Shown here: positions 36,151 to 47,609 of the stretch, piece by piece
Layout: each line of letters opens with the position of its first letter
Numbering within the stretch: the first letter of the stretch is position 1
Assembly (NCBI RefSeq): GCF_001667075.1
Contig: NZ_LZIL01000031.1
Span: 57,326 to 121,325 of the forward strand
Direction of reading: 5' to 3'
Source of the DNA: Mycobacterium sp. 852014-52450_SCH5900713
GTDB taxonomy: Bacteria > Actinomycetota > Actinomycetes > Mycobacteriales > Mycobacteriaceae
Length of the DNA: 64,000 nt
Notes under the pieces: model-generated
The model's input: the letters and a program-made list of their open reading frames with translations, nothing else
Told to the model about the DNA's origin: nothing
The model's database searches: none
Translations under genes and position numbers: made by a program

Positions 36151-38715
36151 TTAGCTGCTGTTGCGGTACTTCTTCGTTCGCTTCTGCCAATCGACAAGCC
36201 GGTTGAGTGCGCCTTCGAGGTCGCCGGGCTCGGGTGCCACGTAGTTGGTTTCCTCCGCCTTATCGTGGCGGCGCGCCCACTTCGATGTCTCTCCGTAGCC
36301 TTCTTGCAGTTGCTGATCGTCGACCTCGGTCACCTGCGCGAGCACGCGAAATTTCTGCATTTGCACATGCGCCCGCCCTCGATCGAAGACTTGGTAGAGG
36401 ATCTCGCTGGTGACGCAGCGCTCCCACGCCTCCGAGAGCTTGCCGGCCCAGGAAGCAACGCGTTCTTCGTAGTCGTCCTGGACCAGGCTCGGCCGCTCCT
36501 TGGTCAGCTTGGTCAGCTCGGTGCGCAGGTGGTCGATTCGCTGCGCGAAGTCTTTGGCTTTCCACGGCAGGAAGTCCAGGCAGACGCCCGGTTCCAATCC
36601 CTGGCGTTCGACGCACCTTCCAGCCACCGGCACACCCTCGCTGTCAGCTGCCGCGCTCAGGTCGCCGACGAAGGCGACGTCGTGGGTGAATACGACGACT
36701 TGCCGGTCCTTTGCGAGTTGCGCAAGACGCTGGGCGACCTTGTCCCGCCGTACGTGATCTAAGGAGGTCACTGGATCGTCGAAGATGATCGCCGATTTCG
36801 AATTGTCGAACTTGGCCTCGGTGAAGAAGCCGGCCAGGCCGAGCGCGGTCTGTTCGCCCTCGCTGAGCACGTGGTGTGCTGCGGCGCTTCGAACCGCGCC
36901 TAGCAGTGCTGGACGCTGGGTGAGTTGCCCTTTGCGGCCGCCGAGATCGTCGAGCGTGACGCGGCGCAGATGCAGGCGTTCGGTTTCGCGTGTGAACTCG
37001 TCGAGAATGACTTTTGTCGCATACTGGCGGGTGAGCGCTGAGGCTTTCTGGGTGATGGCGTTGGTGTCGGCGGCGCTGCGCGCAGTCTTGAGAGCTGCGA
37101 TCTTCTTGAGACGGTCAACCTCGTCTTTTAGCTGCTGTTTGGCTTCGCACAGCCGAGTAGTGGCTTGGAGCTCGGCTCGTTCTTTGGTGGCTGCAGCGAG
37201 TTCCTGTGCGAACTGTGCGGTATCGGTGCCCGCAGCCTGGGCCTTTAGCTGAACTGCCATTTCGTCGAGCCTGGAGATCACTGCGGTGGCCGGTAGTGGT
37301 CCAGCGTCCGGGCCAGCCTGGGTAAGGTAGTCGAGCACGCGGTCGCGGTACGGGCCGAGTGCGCCGAGCAAGGTCTCGACGTCGGCGCCCAACGTTGCGT
37401 CGTGAGCCTTGACCGTTCCGACCTGTGCGGCCAGCTCGGCAGAGGCGAACACCAGCGCTCGGACCTCATCGACTGAGGTGGCAAACGAAGCCTGGGCGCT
37501 TCGCGCATCGCGTTCGGTGGTGTCGGTCATGTACTGCTCAAAGCGACCAAGTCGGTCTCGGGCCGGTTCGTCGAGGGTCTGCTGGCACAGGACGCAGTGC
37601 GCGCCGTCGGCTGTGACTGGAAAGTCTTGCGATGGATACGCTTCGGTGACCGAGTAGTTGCGGGCCGATTGCCAGAGCAGTCGCCACGTGTCCGACCCGA
37701 CGCCGTCGAGTGGTACATCTTCGAAGGTGTTCGCCGCGGCGATCGTCGCTGCGTTGCGCGCCATTCTCGCAGCGGTGCCGAGGGCAGCGCGGCCGGCGGT
37801 TTTCTCGGGAGTCAACGCGGCCACCAGCTGCCCGGCCGTCTTAGCCACTGCGGCACACGTCGCGGCGAGTCCTTCCAACCGCGCCTTCTCCTTTTGCGGA
37901 TTGCTCGCATTGAGTTGCGCTTCCTTCTGCAGCGCCGCGGCCAGGCGCTTGGCATCCGGTATGTCGGCTGTGGCGTCGTCGATGGCGGTGTCAGTTGTCT
38001 TCGCCGAGAGCTTCGCCGCGAATGCCCCGGCGGCGGTATCGGAAGCGATGCCTAGGTTTAACGCGCCCGATTCCAACGACTTAATCAGGTCGGCGATCAC
38101 CGACCGGACGCGATCGCACACCGCGATGAGTCCGTCGAGTAGCGAAAGTGACGATGGCCGATACGAGATCGTGGACTCCTTGGTCAGGTAGTCGTCACCG
38201 CAGTGCTCGTCGTAGAAGCGCATCCGCCGCAGTTCGGGCGGCGAGGGCGACGGGAAGCCGTGTGCCATGTCGGCATTGCCGACGGTGTACTGGAGGACCG
38301 CCTTCGGTTCAGGCGCACCCGCTCGGAAGACGTCTGGCAGGACGTCAGATGAGTGGCGCGCACCAACCAGCGCCTTTATCAACCGCGCATAGCCTGACTT
38401 GCCGCTGCCGTTGTCTCCGTAAATGATCGTGAGCCCCGTCGTTCCGAACCGCAGTGTCTGACCAGGGATCAAGGCGTTGACGCCGGCGACGTCGGTGATG
38501 GCTCGCAGAGATACCTGCTCGGTGGCATCGGGCTTCGGTGCGATGCTCTTCGCCTCTTGGCTCGGCGCGGCCTTGTCGCCTCCAAGGATCGCGTCTACGA
38601 GCCGTTCGATCTCCTGATCGGTATAGCTTTGACCGTTTGCGAGCGCTACCAGCACTTCCTGTTGCCAGGCAGGGCGCTGCAGCGCCCAAGCGATGATGTC
38701 GGCGTCGATCGTCAC
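36151..38715 (-). CDS. Stand-alone ABC-type ATPase with CxxC hook, RloC/PrrC-like
   Basis: An 854-residue protein with an ABC-ATPase head split by a long coiled coil, as in Rad50, RloC and PrrC (AAA_13 group). Order: helical N-domain (1-60), Walker A GDNGSGKS (100-107), coiled coil with a CxxC hook at Cys374/Cys377 (HCVLCQ), signature LSEGEQ (617-622), Walker B SAIIFDDPVTSLD (641-653) and switch His678. The C-terminal 165 residues hold WERCVTSEIL and SKWARRHDKAEE, a conserved end in this family; in RloC and PrrC this region is a tRNA anticodon nuclease, which I cannot prove here. GC content is visibly lower than in neighbours. No partner gene is adjacent. GTG start. Confidence 0.8.
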   Translation of the reverse strand: MTIDADIIAWALQRPAWQQEVLVALANGQSYTDQEIERLVDAILGGDKAAPSQEAKSIAPKPDATEQVSLRAITDVAGVNALIPGQTLRFGTTGLTIIYGDNGSGKSGYARLIKALVGARHSSDVLPDVFRAGAPEPKAVLQYTVGNADMAHGFPSPSPPELRRMRFYDEHCGDDYLTKESTISYRPSSLSLLDGLIAVCDRVRSVIADLIKSLESGALNLGIASDTAAGAFAAKLSAKTTDTAIDDATADIPDAKRLAAALQKEAQLNASNPQKEKARLEGLAATCAAVAKTAGQLVAALTPEKTAGRAALGTAARMARNAATIAAANTFEDVPLDGVGSDTWRLLWQSARNYSVTEAYPSQDFPVTADGAHCVLCQQTLDEPARDRLGRFEQYMTDTTERDARSAQASFATSVDEVRALVFASAELAAQVGTVKAHDATLGADVETLLGALGPYRDRVLDYLTQAGPDAGPLPATAVISRLDEMAVQLKAQAAGTDTAQFAQELAAATKERAELQATTRLCEAKQQLKDEVDRLKKIAALKTARSAADTNAITQKASALTRQYATKVILDEFTRETERLHLRRVTLDDLGGRKGQLTQRPALLGAVRSAAAHHVLSEGEQTALGLAGFFTEAKFDNSKSAIIFDDPVTSLDHVRRDKVAQRLAQLAKDRQVVVFTHDVAFVGDLSAAADSEGVPVAGRCVERQGLEPGVCLDFLPWKAKDFAQRIDHLRTELTKLTKERPSLVQDDYEERVASWAGKLSEAWERCVTSEILYQVFDRGRAHVQMQKFRVLAQVTEVDDQQLQEGYGETSKWARRHDKAEETNYVAPEPGDLEGALNRLVDWQKRTKKYRNSS

Positions 38716-38792
38716 TACCCGATTCTGACATCAAAAAGCACCGCGAAGCGGAGCATGTGCCAGAGTTCCTTGACTGTTACATGGACGAGCGG

Positions 38793-39176
38793 CTAACGCC
38801 CTCTGCGCGGCTGCCACACCACCACCGCGGTGCTCTTGGGCACCACCGCCAGATCGCGGCGCTGGCCGGCGCGCAGCTGTGCCAGCTCCTCGGTGAGTTC
38901 CTGCACACGCGCCTGCAGCGCCTCGACGTGATTGGTCAGCTCGATGATGCGCTTGATGCCGGCGAGGTTGACGCCCTCGTCCTGGGACAGCCGCTGCACC
39001 TCGCGCAGGAGGTTGACGTCGTGCTCCGAATAACGCCGTCCCCCACCGGAAGTGCGTTGCGGGCTGACCAGGCCGAGGCGATCGTAGGTACGCAGGGTCT
39101 GGGCGTGCATGCCGGCCAGCTCGGCGGCGACCGAGATCAGGAACGTCCGAGACTCGTCTCGTGAATTCTTGGCCAT
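38793..39176 (-). CDS. hspR: Heat-shock repressor HspR
   Basis: A 127-residue MerR-family repressor of heat-shock genes; it binds HAIR elements and needs DnaK as co-repressor. The DNA-binding domain spans about residues 11-80: FLISVAAELAGMHAQTLRTY, GGGRRYSEHDVNLL. The C-terminal coiled coil EALQARVQELTEELAQLR mediates dimerisation. It is the last gene of the dnaK operon and its ATG shares one base with the dnaJ stop. HAIR elements lie upstream of dnaK and clpB, so the loop regulates itself. Confidence 0.95.
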   Translation of the reverse strand: MAKNSRDESRTFLISVAAELAGMHAQTLRTYDRLGLVSPQRTSGGGRRYSEHDVNLLREVQRLSQDEGVNLAGIKRIIELTNHVEALQARVQELTEELAQLRAGQRRDLAVVPKSTAVVVWQPRRGR

Positions 39177-40354
39177 CAGCGATTACCCGCCCATCCCGCG
39201 CGTGGGTCAAACCCGCTGGCACGCTCGGCGGCCGCGTAAGCCTCCAGCGCCTCGGCGGCCGCGCCCTCCAGGTTCGGCGGCACGGCGACCTTCACCGTGA
39301 CGAGCAGGTCCCCGTTACCGCCGCTGCGCTTGGGGACACCACGCCCACGCACCCGAAGGATGCGGCCGTCGGAGGTCCCCTTGGGTACCCGCACGCCCAC
39401 CTTGCCGTCCAGCGTGGGCACCGAAATCGTAGAGCCCAAGGCCAATTCGGCGAAGCTGACGGGAACGGTCACGGTGAGGTCGTCACCGTCGCGCCCAAAT
39501 ACCTTGTCCGGCCGCACATGTACGGTCACGTACAGATCGCCCGACGGGGCCCCGCGCAGCCCGGCCTCGCCCTGCCCCGGCAGCCTGATGCGCTGCCCGT
39601 CCTCGACGCCGGGCGGGATGCGCACGTTGATGGTGCGGGTGCGGGTGGTGACCCCGGTGCCCTTGCACTCGTCACAGGGGTGCTCGATGATCGAGCCGCT
39701 GCCCCGGCAATCGGTGCAGGGTTCGGAGAAGCCGAACGCGCCCTGGTTTCGGTTGATCACGCCGGAACCGTTGCAGGTGGGGCACACCTTCGGGCTGGTG
39801 CCCGGACGTGCGCCGCTGCCATGGCAGTTCGTGCACGGCGCCGGGCTGGTCAGCCGCAGCGGCATCGCCACGCCCTTGGCGGCCTCGACGAAGTCCAGCT
39901 GCGTCTCGGTCTCCAAGTCGTTGCCGCGGCGCGGCCGGCTGGGACGGGCGCTTGCGCCGCGCCCGAACAAGCCGCCGAACAGGTCACCGATGTTGGCGCC
40001 ACCGCTTCGGCCGGCGGCGTCGAACAGGTCGTTGAGGTTGAACTCGGCGCCGTCACCGCCAGCACCGAAGCCGCCGAAACCACCGGTGTCGAACCGGCGG
40101 CCGCCGAATCCGCCGCCTGCGAACAGGCGGCGGGTTTCGTCGTACTCCTTGCGCTTCGCCGGATCCGACAACACGTTGTGCGCTTCCGACACCGCCTTGA
40201 ATCGCTCGCCGGCGGCGGGATTGTCGGGGTTGGCGTCCGGATGCAGGTCGCGCGCCAGCTTCCGGTAAGCGCGTTTGATCTCTTCGGGACTGGCGTCAGA
40301 GGAGACGCCCAGCTCCTTATAGAAGTCCTTTTCGACCCATTCTCGCTGGGCCAT
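39176..40354 (-). CDS. dnaJ: Co-chaperone DnaJ (DnaJ1)
   Basis: A 392-residue type I DnaJ that delivers substrates to DnaK and stimulates its ATPase. The J domain has the HPD motif in [11 protein letters not shown] (residues 33-43 or so); a Gly/Phe-rich linker ([19 protein letters not shown]) follows. The zinc domain contains four CxxCxGxG repeats: [24 protein letters not shown] and CDECKGTG. The C-terminal substrate-binding domains complete the protein. Its position in dnaK-grpE-dnaJ-hspR identifies it as DnaJ1. Confidence 0.97.
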   Translation of the reverse strand: MAQREWVEKDFYKELGVSSDASPEEIKRAYRKLARDLHPDANPDNPAAGERFKAVSEAHNVLSDPAKRKEYDETRRLFAGGGFGGRRFDTGGFGGFGAGGDGAEFNLNDLFDAAGRSGGANIGDLFGGLFGRGASARPSRPRRGNDLETETQLDFVEAAKGVAMPLRLTSPAPCTNCHGSGARPGTSPKVCPTCNGSGVINRNQGAFGFSEPCTDCRGSGSIIEHPCDECKGTGVTTRTRTINVRIPPGVEDGQRIRLPGQGEAGLRGAPSGDLYVTVHVRPDKVFGRDGDDLTVTVPVSFAELALGSTISVPTLDGKVGVRVPKGTSDGRILRVRGRGVPKRSGGNGDLLVTVKVAVPPNLEGAAAEALEAYAAAERASGFDPRAGWAGNR

Positions 40355-40407
40355 GTCGCGTCACCCCCTTCCACCTTTCTGTTCTGTTGTTGTGCTGATT
40401 GTGTGGT

Positions 40408-41051
40408 CTATTCACCGGATGCGCCGGGGTTATCGTCCGATTCGGCCGGCCCCGCCGCTGCGGCGCCGTCGTCCGGCACCGTGTCTGCGACTGTGTCAAT
40501 GACACCCACCAGAGCGTGCCGCAGGACCTGCTCGCCCAGCTTGTAACCCTGCCGCATGACCGTGCCGATCACCGGCTTGGAGCCGTCGCCGCCGTCACCC
40601 TCGTGCTGCACGGCTTCGTGCAACACCGGGTCGAAGTCCTCGCCTTCCTCGCCGAACGCCACCAGACCGAGTCCGGTCAGGGCGCTGTCCAGCTTGTCGG
40701 CCACCGACTTCAGCGGGCCGGACTCCAGGTCGCCGTGCTTGCGCGCCCGCTCGAGATCGTCGAGCACGCCCAGCAATTGGCTGACGACGGCGGCCTTGGC
40801 GCGGTCCGCGGCGGCCTGCTGGTCGCGCAGCGCACGCTTGCGGTAGTTGGCGAAGTCGGCCTGGACCCGTTGCAGGTCGCCCAGCAATTCGGCGGCCTTG
40901 CCGGCCTCCTCGGGGCTTTCGCCCGCAAAATCCCCGGAGGACGACGTGCCCCCTCCCGGCTCTGGGCCGGGAGGGGCGTGGCGCACCTCACCCGTTTCGG
41001 GGTCGATCCGCCGCTTGTCGGTGACCGTTACCGGTTCCTGATTTCCGTCCG

Positions 41052-41055
<4 letters not shown>
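40408..41055 (-). CDS. grpE: Nucleotide exchange factor GrpE
   Basis: A 215-residue GrpE, the ADP-release factor for DnaK. An acidic disordered N-terminus is followed by a long coiled coil ([20 protein letters not shown]) and the C-terminal beta domain containing [16 protein letters not shown] and [20 protein letters not shown]. The GTG start overlaps the dnaK stop by four bases (GTGA), giving translational coupling. Confidence 0.96.
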
Positions 41056-42911
<1,856 letters not shown>

Positions 42912-42954
42912 AGTGATTCCTCCTGATTGAGTAGAGCCTTCTTGGTGCCACTAT

Positions 42955-42975
42955 GCTGAGTGAACCCCGCTCAAG
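42955..42975 (-). promoter_or_regulatory. HAIR element 1 upstream of dnaK
   Basis: GCTGAGT-N7-GCTCAAG, an HspR inverted repeat (consensus CTTGAGT-N7-ACTCAAG) with exact spacing, 43 bases before the dnaK start codon. A lone half site, ATTGAGT, is at 42926-42932 closer to the gene. Confidence 0.82.
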
Positions 42976-43009
42976 ACTGCTCTTGGCGACACCGCGGTGT
43001 CAACCCAGC

Positions 43010-43030
43010 ATTGAGTCTGGTTCGCTCAAC
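43010..43030 (-). promoter_or_regulatory. HAIR element 2 upstream of dnaK
   Basis: ATTGAGT-N7-GCTCAAC, a second HspR inverted repeat with the same spacing, 55 bases upstream of the first (centre to centre). The 55-base offset places the two sites roughly five helical turns apart, allowing binding on the same face. Confidence 0.78.
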
Positions 43031-43194
43031 TTCTTGATCATGCTAACGGCGCACCTCGCCGTCTTGTTCCCGGGGCACCGAAAAAGTGCGCGGCGACCAA
43101 CGGCCCTCGAAGGACCGGCAGCCGCACAGCGAGGCCGGCGGCTCGCCGATGGGTTAACCTGAGCTTCCCTGGAGCCACCCCCGGCAGGAGCTTG

Positions 43195-44643
43195 ATGGCA
43201 CAGCTCGACAGCGCCGCCGCGCGGCTCACCCGCGAAGACGCGGGCTATCACAAGGGGCTCACGAACCGCCAGGTACAGATGATCGGCCTGGGCGGGGCCA
43301 TCGGAACGGGTCTTTTCCTGGGCGCCGGCGGAAGGCTCGCGTCGGCGGGGCCGGGGCTGTTCCTGGTGTACGGGATCTGCGGCATCTTCGTGTTCTTGAT
43401 CCTGCGCGCCCTCGGCGAACTCGTGCTGTACCGCCCTTCGTCGGGATCCTTCGTGTCCTATGCCCGGGAATTCTTCGGCGAGAAGGCCGCTTTCGCCGCG
43501 GGCTGGCTGTACTTCGTCAACTGGGCGATGACCGGGATCGTGGACACCACCGCGATCGCGCATTACTGCCACTACTGGACGGCGTTTCAGGCCGTCCCGC
43601 AGTGGACGCTGGCGTTGATCGCGTTGGTCATGGTGCTGGCGATGAACCTGATCTCGGTCAAGCTGTTCGGCGAGCTGGAATTCTGGGCCTCGCTGATCAA
43701 GGTGCTCGCCCTGGTGACGTTCCTCGTCGTCGGCATCGTCTTCCTGGTCGGCCGCTTCAAGGTCGACGGTCACGATCCCGGCGTGGCGCTGTGGGAGAGC
43801 CATGGCGGCCTCCTGCCGGCCGGCCTGCTGCCCCTGGTGCTCGTCACCTCGGGGGTGGTCTTCGCCTACGCCGCCGTCGAACTCGTCGGCATCGCGGCCG
43901 GCGAGACCGCGAACCCGCACAAGATCATGCCGCGCGCGATCAACTCGGTGGTGTTTCGCATCGCCATCTTCTACATCGGGTCGACGATCCTGCTGGCCCT
44001 GCTGCTGCCACACACCGCCTACCGGGACCACGTGAGCCCGTTCGTGACGTTCTTCTCGAAGGTCGGGTTCGGCGGGGCGGGCAGCGTGATGAACCTCGTC
44101 GTCCTGACCGCGGCGCTGTCCAGCCTGAATGCCGGGCTCTACTCCACCGGCCGCATCCTGCGGTCGATGGCGATCAACGGCAGCGGCCCGAAGTTCACCG
44201 CACCCATGACGAAGAACGGCGTGCCCTACGGCGGAATCCTCCTCACCGCCGTTGTCGGCCTCTTGGGCATCGTGCTCAACGCCGTCAAACCGAGCCAGGC
44301 GTTCGAAATCGTGCTTCACATCGCCGCCGTCGGCGTGGTGGTGGCCTGGGGCACGATCGTGGCGAGCCAGCTGCGGTTCTACCGGCTGTCGCGCGCCGGA
44401 ACATTGCAACGGCCGCACTTCCGGATGCCGCTGGCGCCCTACAGCGGCTACCTGACGCTGGCCTTCCTGGCCGGCGTCCTGGTCCTGATGCTGTTGGACA
44501 AGGTCCAAGGCCCGTGGTTGCTCGGCGCGATGGCCCTCGGGATTCCGGGGCTGATCGGCGGCTGGTATCTGGTCCGCCATCGCGTGCGGGCCGCCGCCCA
44601 AGACGCCGCGCTGCCGGCCGCCGACCCATCCGCCGCGATCTAA
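43195..44643 (+). CDS. Amino-acid permease, AnsP/AroP type
   Basis: A 482-residue APC-superfamily permease with about 12 membrane segments. The N-terminal [20 protein letters not shown] and [10 protein letters not shown] form the conserved first helix of the amino-acid transporter (AAT) family, then [20 protein letters not shown]. It resembles ansP2 (Rv0346c), an asparagine/aspartate permease near dnaK in M. tuberculosis, but substrate is inferred. The ATG at 43195 is preceded by GCAGGAG, a good ribosome-binding site, so it is preferred over the TTG three bases earlier. Confidence 0.86.
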   Translation: MAQLDSAAARLTREDAGYHKGLTNRQVQMIGLGGAIGTGLFLGAGGRLASAGPGLFLVYGICGIFVFLILRALGELVLYRPSSGSFVSYAREFFGEKAAFAAGWLYFVNWAMTGIVDTTAIAHYCHYWTAFQAVPQWTLALIALVMVLAMNLISVKLFGELEFWASLIKVLALVTFLVVGIVFLVGRFKVDGHDPGVALWESHGGLLPAGLLPLVLVTSGVVFAYAAVELVGIAAGETANPHKIMPRAINSVVFRIAIFYIGSTILLALLLPHTAYRDHVSPFVTFFSKVGFGGAGSVMNLVVLTAALSSLNAGLYSTGRILRSMAINGSGPKFTAPMTKNGVPYGGILLTAVVGLLGIVLNAVKPSQAFEIVLHIAAVGVVVAWGTIVASQLRFYRLSRAGTLQRPHFRMPLAPYSGYLTLAFLAGVLVLMLLDKVQGPWLLGAMALGIPGLIGGWYLVRHRVRAAAQDAALPAADPSAAI

Positions 44644-45200
44644 GGCTCGTCGATGTCCTGACCGCCGGCGAGGTCCACGCAGTCGACGACCTCGACGTCG
44701 TGCCGGGTGCGCAGGTACGCCCCGGCGCCGCGATCACCGGAGATGTGCGACAGGACCTCGGGCCAGTGCCGGCGCGCGATCACCACCGGGTGGCCCGGTC
44801 GGTCACCGAACACGGCGCGCGCCAGCCCGCTGGGGGACGCGATCGCGCGGCCGAGCACCCGCGCCACCACGGTGGAACCGACGTCGGGGGTGTCGACGAC
44901 GTGCAGCACGGCGTAATCCGCGCCCACGCGGCCGGCCTGCTCCAGGCCGGTGCGCACCGAGGCGCTCAACCCGTCGTGCCACCGCGGCGCGGTGACCGCG
45001 ACAGCCCCGACCGGGGCGGGGACCTGGGCGGCGCCCAGTACGACGACGACGTCGGCGCAGCCCCCGGCGCGCAAGGCGTCGACCGCGGTCTGCAGCCAGC
45101 CCTCGACCAGCACCTTCGGCTTGCCATAGCGCCGCCCGGCGCCCGCGGCCAGCAGGACTCCGACGCTGTGTGGTGGAGAGGTCGACTCCGGTAACCCCAC
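44640..45200 (-). CDS. MobA-like nucleotidyltransferase
   Basis: A 186-residue NTP transferase of the MobA/MocA type, which adds CMP or GMP to molybdopterin. The nucleotide-binding [20 protein letters not shown] is near the N-terminus, the metal-binding acidic pair lies in HVVDTPDVG, and [11 protein letters not shown] and DRGAGAYLR are conserved. It is divergent from the molybdenum hydroxylase genes, so it probably prepares their cofactor (cytosine dinucleotide form in this enzyme family). The start is uncertain: GTG at 45200 is chosen, with an in-frame GTG at 45221 also possible. Confidence 0.8.
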   Translation of the reverse strand: MGLPESTSPPHSVGVLLAAGAGRRYGKPKVLVEGWLQTAVDALRAGGCADVVVVLGAAQVPAPVGAVAVTAPRWHDGLSASVRTGLEQAGRVGADYAVLHVVDTPDVGSTVVARVLGRAIASPSGLARAVFGDRPGHPVVIARRHWPEVLSHISGDRGAGAYLRTRHDVEVVDCVDLAGGQDIDEP

Positions 45201-45269
45201 TCTCCTATGATGACATTGCACTTCTCCCAAAGCGATAACTTCGCTATGCACGGCATCGGATGGAGCGTG

Positions 45270-47609
45270 ATGAGTCAGGACGTGCAAGGGCGAGCCGTCA
45301 CCCCGGCGCCCCGGTACGCCGGCACCCGCGTCCAGCGGGTGGAGGACGGCCGGCTGCTGACCGGCCGCGGCAGCTTCGTCGACGACATCGCGCGGCCCGG
45401 CATGCTGCACGCCTGCTTCGTGCGCAGCCCGTTCGCGCGGGCGCGCATCAACGGCATCGACGCCTCGGCCGCGCTGGGGCTGCCCGGCGTGCGCGCGGTG
45501 TTCACCGCCGACGACCTCAACCCGGACGTGAAAGAGGCGTGGCACGCCGTCGCCGGCAAGGACATGCCGGACACCCCGCGGCCGCCGCTGGCCGCGGGCG
45601 AGGCCAAGTTCGTCGGCGACCCCGTCGCGCTCATCGTCGCCGAGAGCCGGTATGTCGCCGAGGACGCGCTGGAACTCGTCGACGTGGACTACGAGCCGCT
45701 GCCCGCGGTCAGCGACTTCACCCGGGCCCAGGACTCCGATGTGCTGGTGCACGACGCCTACCCGAACAACGTCGCCGGCGGGATGGGCGGGGCCCCGCCC
45801 GACGAAGAGCTGTTCGCCGACGCGCCGTGCGTCGTCAAAGAGCGCATCTATCAGCAGATCTACGCGCCGGTGCCGATCGAGACCCGCGGCCTGGTCGTCG
45901 AATGGACAGCCGCCACAGGAGAACTCACCATGTGGGCGTCCACCCAGACCCCACACGAACTGCGGGCGTTCTGCGCCCGCCTGTTAGGCATTGCGGCGCA
46001 ACGTGTTCGGGTCATCATGCGCGACACCGGCGGCGGCTTCGGCCAGAAGGTCGTCCCGATGCGCGAGGACATGTGCATCATGCTGGCCGCGCGCAAGGTG
46101 CCGGCGGCGCTGAAGTGGATCGAGGACCGGCGCGAGAACCTGATGTCGGCCGGGCAGGCCCGGCACGTCGACGGCACCGCGCGCATGGCTTTCGACGCCG
46201 AGGGCAACATCGCGGCCGCGGACATCGACTTCGTCCAGGACATCGGCGCCTACCCCACGCCGTATCCGGTCCTGACGACGGCCGCCATCGGGATGTTCTT
46301 CCCGGGCCCCTACCGGGTGCCCAAGGCCAGCTTCAACTACAAGACGGTGTTCTCCAACACCAGCGGCCTGGCCGCCTATCGCGGCCCGTGGCAGTACGAG
46401 ACGCTGGCGCGCGAGATCCTGCTCGACATCGCCGCCCGCAAGATGAACATCGACCCGGTGGAGCTGCGCCGCCGAAACCTGTTGCGCCGCGACGAGATGC
46501 CGTACGTCAACCCCAACGGCATGCCGTACGACCACGTCGCCCCGATCGAAACCTTCGAGCAGGCGGTGAAAATCCTTGACCACGAAGGGTTTCGCAAAGA
46601 GCAGGCCGAGGCGCTGGCGCGGGGCCGCTACCTGGGCCTTGGCTTCTCGGCCTACATCGAGCCGACCGGCGCCGCTACCGGCCACCTGGCCACCGAAGGC
46701 GCCACCATCCGTATGGAGCCGACCGGCAAGATCAACGTTTACGTCAACGGCGGCTCGAGCGGGAACAGCATCGAGACCACCGTCGTTCAGCTGACCGCCG
46801 ATGCGCTGGGCGCCGACATCGACGACGTGGCCACCATCCAGGGCGACACCGCGGTCACCCCCTACGGGGCCGGCACGCAGGGCAGCCGCAGCGCGCCGAT
46901 GACCGCGGGGGCGGTCAGCGAGGCGGGCGCCATCCTGCGCGAGAAGATCGTGGCGCTGGCCGCGCACCACCTCAAGGTAGCGGAATCGGAAGTGGAGCTT
47001 GGGTTTTCGGTGGCGAGCGTCCGCGGTGAGCCGGCCAAGTCGGTGTCGTTCGGCGAGCTGGCCTACGTGGCGTACTACTCGCCGCAGCAGCTGCCGCCGG
47101 GAATGTCGGCCAACCTGGAGGCGACCGCCCGGTTCAATTCGACCAACCCCATCCACTGGTCCAACGCGACGCACGCCTGCACCTGTGAGGTGGACGTGGC
47201 GACCGGCAAGGTGACGCTGCTGCGCTACATCGTCAGCGAGGACGTCGGGCCGATGATCAACCCGTCGGTCGTCGAGGGCCAGATCGCGGGCGGAACGGTG
47301 CAGGGCATCGGCGGTGCACTGATGGAGGACATGGTCTACGACGACGACGGCAACCCGCTGGCAACGACTTTCGTCGACTACCTGCTGCCCACGGCCACCG
47401 AGGTGCCGCCGATCGAATTCGGTCACGTCGAGATTCCCGGGCCGGGGCCCGGCGGCTACAAGGGCGCCGGCGAGGGCGGGGCGATCGGCTCGGTGCCGGC
47501 GGTGATCAACGCCATCAACGACGCGCTCGCACCGCTGGGTGTGACGATCACCCGGCTGCCGGCCAGCCCGGCGTCGATCGCCGCCCAGCTGGAACGGGGG
47601 AACCGGTGA
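45270..47609 (+). CDS. Molybdenum hydroxylase large subunit (CoxL-like)
   Basis: A 779-residue large subunit of the xanthine-dehydrogenase/CO-dehydrogenase family that holds the molybdopterin cofactor. Conserved blocks include RDTGGGFGQKVV, EDRRENLMSAGQARH and GAGEGGAIGSVPA, which has the catalytic Glu. The active-site loop at residues 369-375 reads AYRGPWQ; true CO dehydrogenases (form I) have AYXCSFR and form II enzymes AYRGAGR, so this is not a classical CO dehydrogenase and its substrate is open. ATG at 45270 with GGAG before it is chosen; ATGs at 45246 and 45207 are in frame. Confidence 0.83.
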   Translation: MSQDVQGRAVTPAPRYAGTRVQRVEDGRLLTGRGSFVDDIARPGMLHACFVRSPFARARINGIDASAALGLPGVRAVFTADDLNPDVKEAWHAVAGKDMPDTPRPPLAAGEAKFVGDPVALIVAESRYVAEDALELVDVDYEPLPAVSDFTRAQDSDVLVHDAYPNNVAGGMGGAPPDEELFADAPCVVKERIYQQIYAPVPIETRGLVVEWTAATGELTMWASTQTPHELRAFCARLLGIAAQRVRVIMRDTGGGFGQKVVPMREDMCIMLAARKVPAALKWIEDRRENLMSAGQARHVDGTARMAFDAEGNIAAADIDFVQDIGAYPTPYPVLTTAAIGMFFPGPYRVPKASFNYKTVFSNTSGLAAYRGPWQYETLAREILLDIAARKMNIDPVELRRRNLLRRDEMPYVNPNGMPYDHVAPIETFEQAVKILDHEGFRKEQAEALARGRYLGLGFSAYIEPTGAATGHLATEGATIRMEPTGKINVYVNGGSSGNSIETTVVQLTADALGADIDDVATIQGDTAVTPYGAGTQGSRSAPMTAGAVSEAGAILREKIVALAAHHLKVAESEVELGFSVASVRGEPAKSVSFGELAYVAYYSPQQLPPGMSANLEATARFNSTNPIHWSNATHACTCEVDVATGKVTLLRYIVSEDVGPMINPSVVEGQIAGGTVQGIGGALMEDMVYDDDGNPLATTFVDYLLPTATEVPPIEFGHVEIPGPGPGGYKGAGEGGAIGSVPAVINAINDALAPLGVTITRLPASPASIAAQLERGNR

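Noticed and set aside
45201..45269. TTGCAC as a -35 promoter element before the large molybdenum hydroxylase subunit
   Set aside because: No matching -10 element at usual spacing.
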